From the IMG/VR virus record IMGVR_UViG_3300047552_000880, positions 61,893-125,892 of that record: a stretch of 64,000 nucleotides of DNA. One strand, written 5' to 3'. Every line of letters starts with the position of its first letter. Positions within the stretch are counted from its first letter, which is position 1. Shown one piece after another: positions 41,330 to 49,377 of this stretch. The notes below the pieces were generated by a model, which was not told where the DNA came from, did no database searches, and was given only the letters and a program-made list of their open reading frames with translations. The DNA comes from a virus. The translations under genes were made by a program, and so were the position numbers.

Positions 41330-41522
41330 AATTTTTCACTGGATATCTCATAAGACCGGAAATTATTCCGGTCGAGTAATCTCTTGGAGAGACGATAAAT
41401 ACATTTTTATTGGTTTCCAGTGCGACAAGTGTGGTGAAGTCGATAAAAAAACCATCAACGTTATTGAAAGTGTGATTGAAAATTATGAGCGAACAGACGA
41501 TTCTTGTTATGAAACTGATTAG
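41319..41522 (+). CDS. Hypothetical small protein with one CxxC
   Basis: 67 residues, overlapping the previous gene by 11 bases. Contains FQCDKCGEVDKKTIN; a single CxxC could be half a zinc site. Overlaps the next gene by 38 bases. Low confidence in the exact start. Confidence 0.5.
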   Translation: MVGKIFHWISHKTGNYSGRVISWRDDKYIFIGFQCDKCGEVDKKTINVIESVIENYERTDDSCYETD

Positions 41523-41787
41523 TGGCGAAGAACTGATTGCCACTGTGACCGAAGATTCTGGTCAATACATTGCAACTGATGTATTGCAGATCATGAGTGT
41601 TCCTGATGAACAGACCTCTACTATGCGAATGGGGTTGGTTGACTTCATGCCATACTCCAACGGAAAAGGTATTGCTATCCCTGCTGCGATGTGCATCGTT
41701 TCCTTTCCTTCCGAAGATTTCCTGAATCATTACAAACAGAAATTTGGGCGAATTATTACTCCATCAAGTAAGATTCAGTTGTCTTGA
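41485..41787 (+). CDS. Sm-like small beta-barrel protein
   Basis: 100 residues from the ATG at 41485 (MSEQTILVMKLISGEELIAT). The start ILVMKLISGEELIATVTED and a later FPSEDFLNHYKQKF fit a small Sm-like barrel seen in uncharacterised proteins of T4-like phages. Function unknown. Overlaps both neighbours. Confidence 0.6.
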   Translation: MSEQTILVMKLISGEELIATVTEDSGQYIATDVLQIMSVPDEQTSTMRMGLVDFMPYSNGKGIAIPAAMCIVSFPSEDFLNHYKQKFGRIITPSSKIQLS

Positions 41788-42005
41788 AATACATCAAGAG
41801 AAGCTCCGTTGAGTCTCAGCGGCTTTCCATAAAAGATCATCTTGCGGTGATCTTTTATAGTCTTTTTTTGATTCCTATTGTGATGGTGACATTTTGCTTT
41901 CAGAGTCTATATCAATTGATTCTGATACCACATACAGTGATAAGCGATGTTTTCCTTGCAAGGCAATTCAAAATATTTTTGAGGGATAATGATGCCGACA
42001 TATGA
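41784..42005 (+). CDS. Hypothetical small membrane protein, TTG start
   Basis: 73 residues from a TTG that overlaps the previous stop (TTGA). One long hydrophobic stretch (about 19-50, HLAVIFYSLFLIPIVMVTFC) could span the membrane once or twice. It overlaps the following gene by 14-17 bases. Moderate doubt about the start. Confidence 0.5.
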   Translation: MKYIKRSSVESQRLSIKDHLAVIFYSLFLIPIVMVTFCFQSLYQLILIPHTVISDVFLARQFKIFLRDNDADI

Positions 42006-42258
42006 ATATAAGTGTCAGGAGTGCGGAAACGTCAGGGACATGATCAAGTCTATCTCCACAAGGGATGAAACTGAGTCTGATGTTTGTCAAGAATGTGGAT
42101 CGGTCGGTAAATACTCAAGACAAGTAGGGGCAGCAATGGTTGCTTATACTGTCACAGTAAACGGTTCTGGTAAGCCCCCATCTGGTTTTCGTGAAGTGTT
42201 AAAAAATATTCAAAAGCGTTCTCCGGGAGCTAACCCGAACATGAGTAGCCACATCTAG
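41992..42258 (+). CDS. FmdB-type zinc-ribbon protein
   Basis: 88 residues. MPTYEYKCQECGNVRDMIKS, then DVCQECGSVGKYSRQ, is the FmdB/CxxC zinc-ribbon pattern with four Cys. GAGGG lies 7 bases before this ATG; an ATG three bases earlier is also possible. Such proteins are regulators or nucleic-acid binders of unclear function. Ends 13 bases before phoH. Confidence 0.7.
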   Translation: MPTYEYKCQECGNVRDMIKSISTRDETESDVCQECGSVGKYSRQVGAAMVAYTVTVNGSGKPPSGFREVLKNIQKRSPGANPNMSSHI

Positions 42259-42271
42259 AACGGATATTATT

Positions 42272-43093
42272 TTGACACGAAGCATTCGCACACCAAGAAA
42301 ATCTATCACAAACTCGTCTGCACAGAATGAGCGCACTGCAAAGAGACTGGCAAGGCAACAAAAGCGCCTTGAAAGAGAATTGTTGTGTGATATGGGGCAG
42401 ATGACACAGGCTCAGGTCAAACCAATCAGAATCGATAATCTTAAGAACATCGATCCACTGACAGATACACAAACCGATTTTTTTGAGTGTTATGAGTCGA
42501 ATCAGGCAGATGCTTTTGTTCTGTATGGTTCTGCTGGCACAGGTAAAAGTTATCTTGCAATGTATCATGCCCTTCAGGATGTTCTGTCAGGTGAGACAAG
42601 ACAAAATCGTATTGTCATCGTAAGAACGACTGTTAGTGCAAGGGATATGGGAGCATTACCGGGAGTTGAGTCAGAAAAACTTGCTCCATATGAAGCGCCC
42701 TATATCGACATTTGCCGTGACTTGCTTGGTCGAAAAGATGCATACGAAAAACTCAAAGATATGGGTGTTGTTGAATTCTATTCAACTGCATTCATTCGCG
42801 GAGTGACATTCGATAATGCGATTGTGATTTTTGATGAAGTTCAAAACAGCACATTCCAAGAAACATCAAGTGTCGTAACACGTACTGGTAGAGACACAAA
42901 ATTGATTATCTGTGGTGACGGTAAGCAAGATGACCTGCATTACAAAAAGACTGATGTATCTGGTTTCCGTGACTTTCTGGCTGTGTCCAAAAATATGCCA
43001 GAATTCAGACACTTTAGATTCGGTCCCGAAGATATCGTAAGGTCAGGAATCGTTAAATCTTGGATTCTTGCTTCAGAGAAACTAGGATTGTAA
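42272..43093 (+). CDS. phoH: PhoH-like P-loop ATPase
   Basis: 273 residues from a TTG; the next ATG would remove a Lys/Arg-rich N-terminus expected in this family. Walker A is GSAGTGKS (86-93); Walker B is in AIVIFDEVQN; TKLIICGDGKQDD follows. PhoH is an RNA-associated ATPase of the phosphate-starvation regulon in E. coli and is common in aquatic phages; its phage role is unknown. Two terminator-like hairpins follow. Confidence 0.88.
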   Translation: MTRSIRTPRKSITNSSAQNERTAKRLARQQKRLERELLCDMGQMTQAQVKPIRIDNLKNIDPLTDTQTDFFECYESNQADAFVLYGSAGTGKSYLAMYHALQDVLSGETRQNRIVIVRTTVSARDMGALPGVESEKLAPYEAPYIDICRDLLGRKDAYEKLKDMGVVEFYSTAFIRGVTFDNAIVIFDEVQNSTFQETSSVVTRTGRDTKLIICGDGKQDDLHYKKTDVSGFRDFLAVSKNMPEFRHFRFGPEDIVRSGIVKSWILASEKLGL

Positions 43094-43109
43094 TCAGGAA
43101 TAGCCCTAG

Positions 43110-43141
43110 AACGCATTTAAACGGCTTTTGGGGCGTTTTTT
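43110..43141 (+). terminator. Terminator after phoH
   Basis: AAACG (43119-43123) pairs with CGTTT (43134-43138), or AACGC (43110-43114) with GCGTT (43133-43137), followed by a run of six T. A similar sequence (ACGCATTTAAAC to GCCGTTTTC) precedes gene 43. Confidence 0.6.
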
Positions 43142-43152
43142 CAATAAACTAA

Positions 43153-43181
43153 GGGGTAGATAACTCTTTACCCCATTTCTT
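43153..43181 (+). terminator. Second hairpin after phoH
   Basis: GGGGTA (43153-43158) pairs with TACCCC (43169-43174), loop of 10 bases, followed by ATTTCTT. Acts in tandem with the preceding terminator or as a leader hairpin of the gene at 43199. Confidence 0.5.
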
Positions 43182-43198
43182 CCTCTAAGGGCTTTATA

Positions 43199-44752
43199 AT
43201 GATAAGTTGTAATGAGTGTGGTTCAACCAATTTGATCAAGAAGGGTACGTACACAACGGCATCCGGTGATTTCAAACAAAGATATAAATGCAATAACTGC
43301 GGCAGTCCTTTACGAGTGTCCAGCGAAAAGTTTTCAGAAGAAACAGAGATTGCGGTCGATTCGATCTACGATGAACCTACAAATGCAGGAATCAAGCGAT
43401 ATGTGATTACCTCGGTTCAGAATAACTCTGATATCAATGAAGATTTTCTTTCTAGCCTTGATACATACTGCTCTTATAATGAGGCACAGTTGATGATCGT
43501 TCCGTTTGTCTATAACGGAGAGGGAACCATTGTTGAATATAATGTGAGTCCAAGGCACCGAGAATGCTTCGTCAATTCTCGCGTCAAACTACATGATGAA
43601 CTGTTTGTGATGGGGCATTTCAATTTCTCGCCTACCACAGTCAACCCATTTGCTGGAATGGAGCCAATTTCAAAGGGAAATTCTCTGATCATTCCATCAC
43701 CTCAGTTGCGAATGAAGTCTCTGGCAATGTCATCGAATCAACATCCAGCAATCTTGATTACAACAGGTGCAATCAGCGTCCCTAACTATTTGCCATCAAA
43801 GACAGGTGAACGCGCCTCGTTTAATCATTCATTCTCTGCGGTTGTGGTTGAAATTGATTCTGATAACGATTATCATATTCGTGTTCTGAATGCCGATATC
43901 ACTGGCGGGTTCTATGATCTAGATGCATACTATACCCCCTATGGTGAAGTTTCAACCAATAATAACATCACATGTCTTGTTACGGGCGATGAACATGCTA
44001 TCTTTGCTTGTCCTGATGTTGAGAGCGCAACATATACTGCCGCAGACTCGATTGTTAATATTTTGAATCCAAAGGTTGTTGTTCGTCATGATCTATTGGA
44101 CTGCTATTCTGTGAGCCATCATCACCGGAAAGATTCTATTCTCTCTGTTGGTAAGTACCTATATGGAAATAACAGCATTCAAAGTGAATTGGATGCTACA
44201 ATAGATTATCTTGAGCGCACGACAGGAGATTTTGATAACGTTATCGTTTCATCGAATCACAACGATCATTTGACCAAGTGGCTCAAGGAAGTTGACATTA
44301 AATCAGAGCCTTGGAATGCATTGTTGTATCATCAACTGATGTACCTTACTCTTGCGAGTATTGAGAAGACCGATGTTGGTATCAGCTATGCAAACCCATT
44401 TGAAACATATTTCCGCGATTCAGAGGTATCAAATACAACGAATGTCAAGTTTCTTGGTAGAGACGAGTCATTCACCGTACATGGGATTGAACTGAATGCG
44501 CATGGTGATGTTGGTGTGAATGGTTCTCGTAGTAGCCTTGCTCAGTATTCCAATCTGGCTCAGAAATATGTGATTGGTCATTCGCATACACCGGGAATTA
44601 TTTGGGGTGCATATCAAGTAGGAACCAGTTCTCGCTTGAAATTAGAGTATAATCGGGGACCGTCTAGCTGGATGAATACGCACTGTATCATTCACGAAAA
44701 CGGAAAACGTCAGCTTATTAACATTATTAACGGAAAGTGGAGAGCTAAATGA
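43199..44752 (+). CDS. Zinc-ribbon plus calcineurin-like phosphoesterase
   Basis: 517 residues. The N-terminal 38 residues are a zinc ribbon (CNECGS, then YKCNNCGS) of the type seen in transposases and DNA-binding proteins. The C-terminal half has metallophosphoesterase elements: VVRHDLLDC, SSNHNDHLTKW and VIGHSHTPG, with His and Asp spaced as metal ligands. The central region lacks recognisable motifs. Substrate unknown; the DNA-binding module suggests nucleic acid. AAGGG lies 7 bases before the ATG. It overlaps the next gene by ATGA. Confidence 0.75.
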   Translation: MISCNECGSTNLIKKGTYTTASGDFKQRYKCNNCGSPLRVSSEKFSEETEIAVDSIYDEPTNAGIKRYVITSVQNNSDINEDFLSSLDTYCSYNEAQLMIVPFVYNGEGTIVEYNVSPRHRECFVNSRVKLHDELFVMGHFNFSPTTVNPFAGMEPISKGNSLIIPSPQLRMKSLAMSSNQHPAILITTGAISVPNYLPSKTGERASFNHSFSAVVVEIDSDNDYHIRVLNADITGGFYDLDAYYTPYGEVSTNNNITCLVTGDEHAIFACPDVESATYTAADSIVNILNPKVVVRHDLLDCYSVSHHHRKDSILSVGKYLYGNNSIQSELDATIDYLERTTGDFDNVIVSSNHNDHLTKWLKEVDIKSEPWNALLYHQLMYLTLASIEKTDVGISYANPFETYFRDSEVSNTTNVKFLGRDESFTVHGIELNAHGDVGVNGSRSSLAQYSNLAQKYVIGHSHTPGIIWGAYQVGTSSRLKLEYNRGPSSWMNTHCIIHENGKRQLINIINGKWRAK

Positions 44753-44949
44753 AAGTCGAAACCAATCAGCGATTCGTTTCAAAGAAAACCGGAAACAACA
44801 TTCTGGTCAAGAAAGTTTTCCGAACCGGAACTAATCGCAAACATGATATTGTGGTTGTGGTTGATGTTCAGCGAGGTGTCGGGAAAATTGAGACTGCCCG
44901 TATTATGGAGTCTGATAGTATTCGTCGTCGTTACCGTGAAATTTTGTGA
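44749..44949 (+). CDS. Hypothetical small basic protein
   Basis: 66 residues, beta-rich and basic, starting in an ATGA overlap with the phosphoesterase gene and ending RIMESDSIRRRYREIL. Looks like a small SH3-type barrel, but no family is recognised. Confidence 0.55.
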   Translation: MKVETNQRFVSKKTGNNILVKKVFRTGTNRKHDIVVVVDVQRGVGKIETARIMESDSIRRRYREIL

Positions 44950-44958
44950 AGGAAAATA

Positions 44959-45588
44959 ATGAAAGCAGATGCAGAAGAAGTTGAAATCGTTGAAATTCTG
45001 AATCAGGCGCAACAAAGCGGGATGATTCGAGTCAATAAACAGGTCATTACTCAATATAACGTTTTTCTGGATCGACAGATCGGAGCACCTTCTGAGTATC
45101 GTGATCTGATCAATGCTCTATATAACGCAGGGGAAGGCGATATTTTCAATATCGTTATTAATTCTCCGGGCGGTTATCTGAGTTCAGCAATGGCGATTAT
45201 TGAGGCAATCAATAACACAGAAGCATTGGTTCGTGCTATCATGGTCGGGGAGTGTCACTCTGCTGCCAGTCTGATTGCCCTGAAGTGTCATGAAATTGTT
45301 TTGGGTCAATACTCTCATATGATGTGTCATACCGCTGATTATGTCAGTGGCGGAAACACACATAATGTTCAGGCTCATGCAAACTTTAGTACATCATATA
45401 TCAATCGAATCATTGATGATGTTTATAAAGACTTCCTGACAGAGACTGAGTTGAGTGATTTGCGTAAGGGAGCCGAAGTTTGGCTAGATTATGATGAACT
45501 AGAAAAGCGAATGCTGAAACGACAGGAACTGTTAGTGAAGGCAGCAAAAGAAGAAGCCAAAATACCGAACAAAGGTAAAAAGGCTTAA
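44959..45588 (+). CDS. ClpP-like serine protease
   Basis: 209 residues, similar in length to ClpP. The pattern VINSPGGYLSSAMAIIEAI is the oxyanion-hole strand and loop of the ClpP/crotonase-fold family. Catalytic residues inferred are S104 in CHSAASLIA and H124 in MMCHTAD. The N-terminal propeptide region differs from bacterial ClpP. It might act on host proteins, alone or with a host Clp ATPase. GAAGGA precedes the ATG. A strong terminator follows. Confidence 0.8.
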   Translation: MKADAEEVEIVEILNQAQQSGMIRVNKQVITQYNVFLDRQIGAPSEYRDLINALYNAGEGDIFNIVINSPGGYLSSAMAIIEAINNTEALVRAIMVGECHSAASLIALKCHEIVLGQYSHMMCHTADYVSGGNTHNVQAHANFSTSYINRIIDDVYKDFLTETELSDLRKGAEVWLDYDELEKRMLKRQELLVKAAKEEAKIPNKGKKA

Positions 45589-45592
45589 AAAG

Positions 45593-45618
45593 AATGGCAA
45601 GTGACCCTTGCCATTTTT
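45593..45618 (+). terminator. Rho-independent terminator after the ClpP-like gene
   Basis: 8-bp stem ATGGCAAG / CTTGCCAT with a 5-base loop and a TTTTT tail. Confidence 0.9.
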
Positions 45619-45622
45619 ATTT

Positions 45623-45633
45623 TGTGATATAAT
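45623..45633 (+). promoter_or_regulatory. Extended -10 promoter, apparently leaderless
   Basis: TGTGATATAAT directly after the terminator. Its last base is 7 bases before the A of the next ATG (45640), so transcription should start at or next to the start codon. Confidence 0.75.
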
Positions 45634-45639
45634 TTTGTT

Positions 45640-47346
45640 ATGACAAAAATTCTACGTGAACAACATATCATTGATGCATACAATTTTCTTGGATTCTCTC
45701 CCCGAGATTCTCAGATGAAGATTGTTGATAACATCGTTCATTCCTTTCTTGATAAGAAGAAAAGGAATGTTATTCTATCTGCGCCAACAGGATCAGGTAA
45801 ATCTATTATCGCGGCAGTGGTCGCAAGAGTTCTGGATACCATAACTAATGGTAATGGTCAGTCTGCTATTTTCATGTCCAGTACCAACGCGCTTGTAAAC
45901 CAATACGCGGATACATTCAATCATCACAACGAATCTGAGTTCTTCCGTATCAAGGGAGCCTCAAATTATCCTTGCAACTATTTCATTAGTAAGGGCAATA
46001 CGACTGCAACAGGAGAAGAATGCGCCAAGAATGATCTTGATGTTATGGAGCAGACTCATTTCTGTAATAAATGCTCATATGACAAGGCAAAGGGGCTTGC
46101 AAAGACAACGAACAACCTGATCACAAATTATGCGTTGTTCATGACTTCTGCGACCACGAATCGAACCCATTGCTCTCGTAATCTTCAGGTGTTTGATGAA
46201 GCGCATTTGATCAATGATGTTTATTGTGAGTTTGTTGCTGTTACCATTGATGTGACGAATTTGGATGCTATCATCAAAATTTTGAACAATCTGGCATCAA
46301 AATTTTCTTCTCATGTTGATGCCATTCAAGGTATTCGCGCAGAGATACAAAACCAGATGGTTACGGATAGTAACTATATCAAATTCTTTGATCGAGCAAG
46401 AAGTATATTTACAGAAACTGCAAAGGAAGCCGCAAGACTTGCTGATCTACATACGGATGTAAGAGAGAAAGCCAGATATTTGAAAATCTCTAAGCGAGTC
46501 GCAAACATCGCTCACAAAATCAAAGAGTTTCTTAAAAACGATTACGAACATGTTTTTGATAACTCTACTGTTGGTATAGTAAGTGTTAAACCGATTTTCG
46601 TTTCAGAAATGATGGAAGCCTTGTTAGGTAAATACAACCTGTTTATGTCAGCAACACTTTCAGTTGATTTTGCTGCAACGACAATGAATCTCGATCCAGA
46701 CGAAACGGATTATATTGATGTTGGGGTAGTATTTCCGCCAGAGAATCTTCCGCTGTTCTTTGTTGGTACAACTGCCCTGAATTATCATCAGATGCAGATG
46801 CCCGAGACTTTCGTGAACCTTGGTAAATTGTGTGCCAATATCATTGCTTCACATGGAAACGACAAAGGAATCATTTTGACGCCTTCCTTTGCTGTTACGA
46901 AGAAGATTGTTGACAACCTCGGTCGGTTTAAGAGCATATATTCGAAAAACTCCGATGTTAAGATATTCGAACATCAGTCAGGTAAGCAGGCATCAGAGAT
47001 AGTCACTGAATTCAAAGAATATGAGGGCGCAGCGGTTCTGTTGTCGCCTTCTATCTTTGAGGGAATTGATTTTGCTGATGATCATAGTCGGTATCAGATC
47101 ATCCTAAAAACACCTTTCGCGAGCCTTGGTGACAAGAGAATGTCAAAGATCGCAAAAGATTACCCTGAAATATATCGTTCAATTGGTCTACTTAAAATTA
47201 TTCAGGGCATCGGTAGAAGTGTTCGCAGTAGCACAGATACCGCCGCTACATATTTCACTGACAAGAGCAGTGAAACATTGTATAATTCTAAACTGAACAT
47301 CTGGAAAAATCGATTTAGTGTCCAGTACAGTAGTTCAACTCGTTAA
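45640..47346 (+). CDS. DinG/XPD-like superfamily-2 helicase with iron-sulphur cysteines
   Basis: 568 residues. Walker A is SAPTGSGKS (47-55 region); motif II is VFDEAHLIND; the last motif is QGIGRSVRSSTD. Four Cys between motifs I and II (C112, C128, C142, C145) are placed as in the Fe-S domain of XPD and DinG. These enzymes unwind 5'-to-3' and resolve R-loops or blocked forks. The mRNA appears leaderless and there is no ribosome-binding site. T4 Dda is unrelated in motif order. Confidence 0.85.
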   Translation: MTKILREQHIIDAYNFLGFSPRDSQMKIVDNIVHSFLDKKKRNVILSAPTGSGKSIIAAVVARVLDTITNGNGQSAIFMSSTNALVNQYADTFNHHNESEFFRIKGASNYPCNYFISKGNTTATGEECAKNDLDVMEQTHFCNKCSYDKAKGLAKTTNNLITNYALFMTSATTNRTHCSRNLQVFDEAHLINDVYCEFVAVTIDVTNLDAIIKILNNLASKFSSHVDAIQGIRAEIQNQMVTDSNYIKFFDRARSIFTETAKEAARLADLHTDVREKARYLKISKRVANIAHKIKEFLKNDYEHVFDNSTVGIVSVKPIFVSEMMEALLGKYNLFMSATLSVDFAATTMNLDPDETDYIDVGVVFPPENLPLFFVGTTALNYHQMQMPETFVNLGKLCANIIASHGNDKGIILTPSFAVTKKIVDNLGRFKSIYSKNSDVKIFEHQSGKQASEIVTEFKEYEGAAVLLSPSIFEGIDFADDHSRYQIILKTPFASLGDKRMSKIAKDYPEIYRSIGLLKIIQGIGRSVRSSTDTAATYFTDKSSETLYNSKLNIWKNRFSVQYSSSTR

Positions 47347-47355
47347 AGGAAAAAC

Positions 47356-47733
47356 ATGACAAATGAAAAATTCGTATACCAAACTGATACGACAGGAGTG
47401 GTTTACTCTACACCAACGACTGGAATCAATTACGGTATTCCGAAACCCGTTATCACAGCCCCGGTTATCAACACAAAAATAGAATTGCGAACCGAGGCGC
47501 GTAAACACAATCATTATTTCAAAGATGTGTCGAAGCTACAAACAATTGATGTTTATCGTGTATTGTCTCTATTCAATGTGACCGATCCGTGTATTCAACA
47601 TGCAGTAAAGAAATTGCTTGTTGCTGGCGGTCGCGGCGCAGGAAAAGATATCAAGCGCGATATCAAAGAGGCAATCGATACATTGAGCCGTTGGGTAGAA
47701 ATGCAGGGCGAAAATGAATCACGTAATGGTTGA
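47356..47733 (+). CDS. Hypothetical protein with conserved RGAGKD C-terminal domain
   Basis: 125 residues. The C-terminal 75 residues (HYFKDVSKLQTIDVYRVLSL, then CIQHAVKKLLVAGGRGAGKD, then EAIDTLSRW) form a small helical domain I recall from many unrelated phages; the GRGAGKD stretch is not a full P-loop. The N-terminus is Thr/Pro-rich and probably flexible. AAAGGA precedes the ATG. It overlaps the exonuclease gene by 20 bases. Confidence 0.65.
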   Translation: MTNEKFVYQTDTTGVVYSTPTTGINYGIPKPVITAPVINTKIELRTEARKHNHYFKDVSKLQTIDVYRVLSLFNVTDPCIQHAVKKLLVAGGRGAGKDIKRDIKEAIDTLSRWVEMQGENESRNG

Positions 47734-48235
47734 TATCGAAACAATGGACGTAGTACCAACTGCTGCCATTGTCTCAATCGGTGCTGTCAAATTTGACACT
47801 AATACAGGTGAGTTAGGTGAAACTTTTAAAGTCAACCTAGATATCACGGAACAAAAGAAACTTGGGTTATCTTTCAGTAACTCTACTGTTGAATGGTGGA
47901 AAGAACAGCCGCCAGAAGTATGGAAGGGAATTCGTGAGAATTCCGTTTCGATCACAGAAGGTATGGAACGTTTCAAAAATTTCTGTGGAAAATCTGAGTT
48001 CTATTGGGGTAATGGCGCTGGTTTCGACATGCCAATTATTCGTAATGCGTGTCATGTTATTGGTATGGAACCTTGGTGGAAATACTATAATCTTATGTGT
48101 TATCGAACCCTAATCAATCTTCATGGGTTGGATAACAAAAAACTCTCGGCAGGTCGAGAAGGATACCACGACTCTGTTTCTGATGCTATTTTTCAGGCAG
48201 AGACTTTATTGAAAATTATGAAAGGTGAACTGTAA
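47714..48235 (+). CDS. DEDD-family 3'-5' exonuclease (DnaQ/DexA-like)
   Basis: 173 residues. Exo I is VDIETMD (D7, E9), Exo II GNGAGFDMPI, and Exo III YHDSVSDAIFQA, the DEDDh arrangement. T4 DexA, which degrades single-stranded DNA from the 3' end, is larger (227 residues). May trim host or recombination DNA. It overlaps the next gene by one base. Confidence 0.82.
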   Translation: MNHVMVDIETMDVVPTAAIVSIGAVKFDTNTGELGETFKVNLDITEQKKLGLSFSNSTVEWWKEQPPEVWKGIRENSVSITEGMERFKNFCGKSEFYWGNGAGFDMPIIRNACHVIGMEPWWKYYNLMCYRTLINLHGLDNKKLSAGREGYHDSVSDAIFQAETLLKIMKGEL

Positions 48236-48684
48236 TGACAAATTTTGATCGCGTATCTAGTTGGTTGGAAACCGCTGGTAAAGAGCGCAACCAAACAAAC
48301 TTCTCTGTTCAATGTGGTGTTCACATCGAAGAATTCTGTGAATTCCTAACTGAGATTGATGTTCAGGATACTGTATCTAACGATCAATTGGTTACAGCAA
48401 TTGCTGTTCTTTCTACGGTTGCGAATCGTTTGAAGAAAGAAGGCGCACAGGTTGATATTAGAAATCGTCTGAATCTGTTAGATGCCCTTTGTGACACTGA
48501 TGTTACTGGTAATGGCGTTGCATATTTCGCTGGTTTCAATAAGAACGGCGCGGATAAGGAAGTGCTAGATTCCAATGACAGTAAATTTGAAGATGGTAAG
48601 GCTGTCATTCTTCCGGGCGGTAAAATCGGCAAGGGGAAAAATTATAAAGCGCCTGACCTAACAAATTTTGTTTGGTTGGAATGA
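48235..48684 (+). CDS. All-alpha NTP pyrophosphohydrolase (MazG/HisE-like)
   Basis: 149 residues. HIEEFCEFLTEID near residue 30 supplies the first Glu pair, and LLDALCDTDVTGNGVAYFAG supplies the second; the tail pattern SNDSKFEDGK, GGKIGKGKNY and PDLTNF is typical of phage members of this superfamily. They hydrolyse (d)NTPs or (p)ppGpp-like nucleotides to monophosphates; the substrate here is unknown. Confidence 0.82.
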   Translation: MTNFDRVSSWLETAGKERNQTNFSVQCGVHIEEFCEFLTEIDVQDTVSNDQLVTAIAVLSTVANRLKKEGAQVDIRNRLNLLDALCDTDVTGNGVAYFAGFNKNGADKEVLDSNDSKFEDGKAVILPGGKIGKGKNYKAPDLTNFVWLE

Positions 48685-48687
48685 TTC

Positions 48688-48698
48688 TGTGATATAAT
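48688..48698 (+). promoter_or_regulatory. Extended -10 promoter, apparently leaderless (second case)
   Basis: TGTGATATAAT whose last base is 7 bases before the ATG at 48705, exactly the geometry of the promoter at 45623. Confidence 0.72.
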
Positions 48699-48704
48699 TC
48701 ATTC

Positions 48705-48932
48705 ATGGAAAAAATTCTCTCACAAATTCTGTATCTTCACGATCCTTGCAACATTGCTTATGCCGAGGATGAATATGATGTTATTGCGAGGATGACTCTT
48801 TGTGTGATGTTCAAACGTCGCATTAAATTGTCTGCCGCGTTCAAGAACGTGGTGAGAAAATATGTCTATAAAGGCATAGAAGTTAAAAACATGGATAAAG
48901 TAGATGCAGAGTTTTATTCAATTTGTAAATGA
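48705..48932 (+). CDS. Hypothetical small basic protein
   Basis: 75 residues, helical, with a basic centre (MFKRRIKLSAAFKNVVRKYV). No ribosome-binding site; probably translated from a leaderless mRNA. Its end overlaps the next gene by 29 bases. Function unknown. Confidence 0.58.
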   Translation: MEKILSQILYLHDPCNIAYAEDEYDVIARMTLCVMFKRRIKLSAAFKNVVRKYVYKGIEVKNMDKVDAEFYSICK

Positions 48933-49269
48933 AGCCAACCTCAATAAACTGTATATCAATGGATGGACAGTTTATTCTTATGGTCACTCAAAGGATCGCT
49001 CAAATGAGCGTAGAAATGAATTTGAATACCCTGAATGGAAACATTTACATAACAAGGCAACTGAATACATCAACAAAAATAAACTTGATGACGGTGAACA
49101 TCTTTTCTATTCTAGGCTGAAGCGGCAGGGGTATGTCGCTCGACTTGCGAACAAGAATAGGCAGTTACATTTGATTACTGTCTTACCTGAAGGTAGTTCA
49201 AGAGCAAAAGAAGGGACGCAAAAACACATCATTGAGTCCAAAGAGTATGATATAATCATCGTTGATTAA
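48904..49269 (+). CDS. Hypothetical phage protein with YGHSKDRSNERR motif
   Basis: 121 residues. It has the order WTVYSYGHSKDRSNERR, YINKNKLDDGEHLFYSRLKR and NRQLHLITVLPEG. I recall this arrangement (basic helix with HxxxR, then three strands) from uncharacterised T4-like phage proteins; the small alpha/beta layout recalls RNase-toxin folds, but there is no proof of catalysis. The stop lies 5 bases before the tRNA gene. Confidence 0.6.
   Translation: MQSFIQFVNEANLNKLYINGWTVYSYGHSKDRSNERRNEFEYPEWKHLHNKATEYINKNKLDDGEHLFYSRLKRQGYVARLANKNRQLHLITVLPEGSSRAKEGTQKHIIESKEYDIIIVD
49248..49256 (+). promoter_or_regulatory. Promoter for tRNA-Arg and the clamp gene
   Basis: TGATATAAT, an extended -10, 19 bases before the tRNA. 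Predicted start near 49263. No clear -35. Confidence 0.5.
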
Positions 49270-49274
49270 CAAAT

Positions 49275-49351
49275 GCGCCTGTAGCTCAGTTGGACAGAGC
49301 AACAGCCTTCTAAGCTGTGGGTCAGAGGTTCGAATCCTCTCAGGCGCACCA
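49275..49351 (+). tRNA. tRNA-Arg (anticodon TCT)
   Basis: Complete cloverleaf: acceptor GCGCCTG/CAGGCGC, D arm GCTC/GAGC, anticodon stem ACAGC/GCTGT with loop CTTCTAA, T arm AGAGG-TTCGAAT-CCTCT, and an encoded CCA. It reads AGA, a codon abundant in this phage (many Arg codons here are AGA) and often rare in hosts. Confidence 0.95.
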
Positions 49352-49377
49352 ATTTTAGTAATGAAAGTGAGTGAAAT

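Noticed and set aside
43194-43200. TATAAT before the gene at 43199 as a promoter
   Set aside because: The hexamer overlaps the start codon, so transcription would begin inside the gene; AAGGG at 7 bases supports normal initiation.
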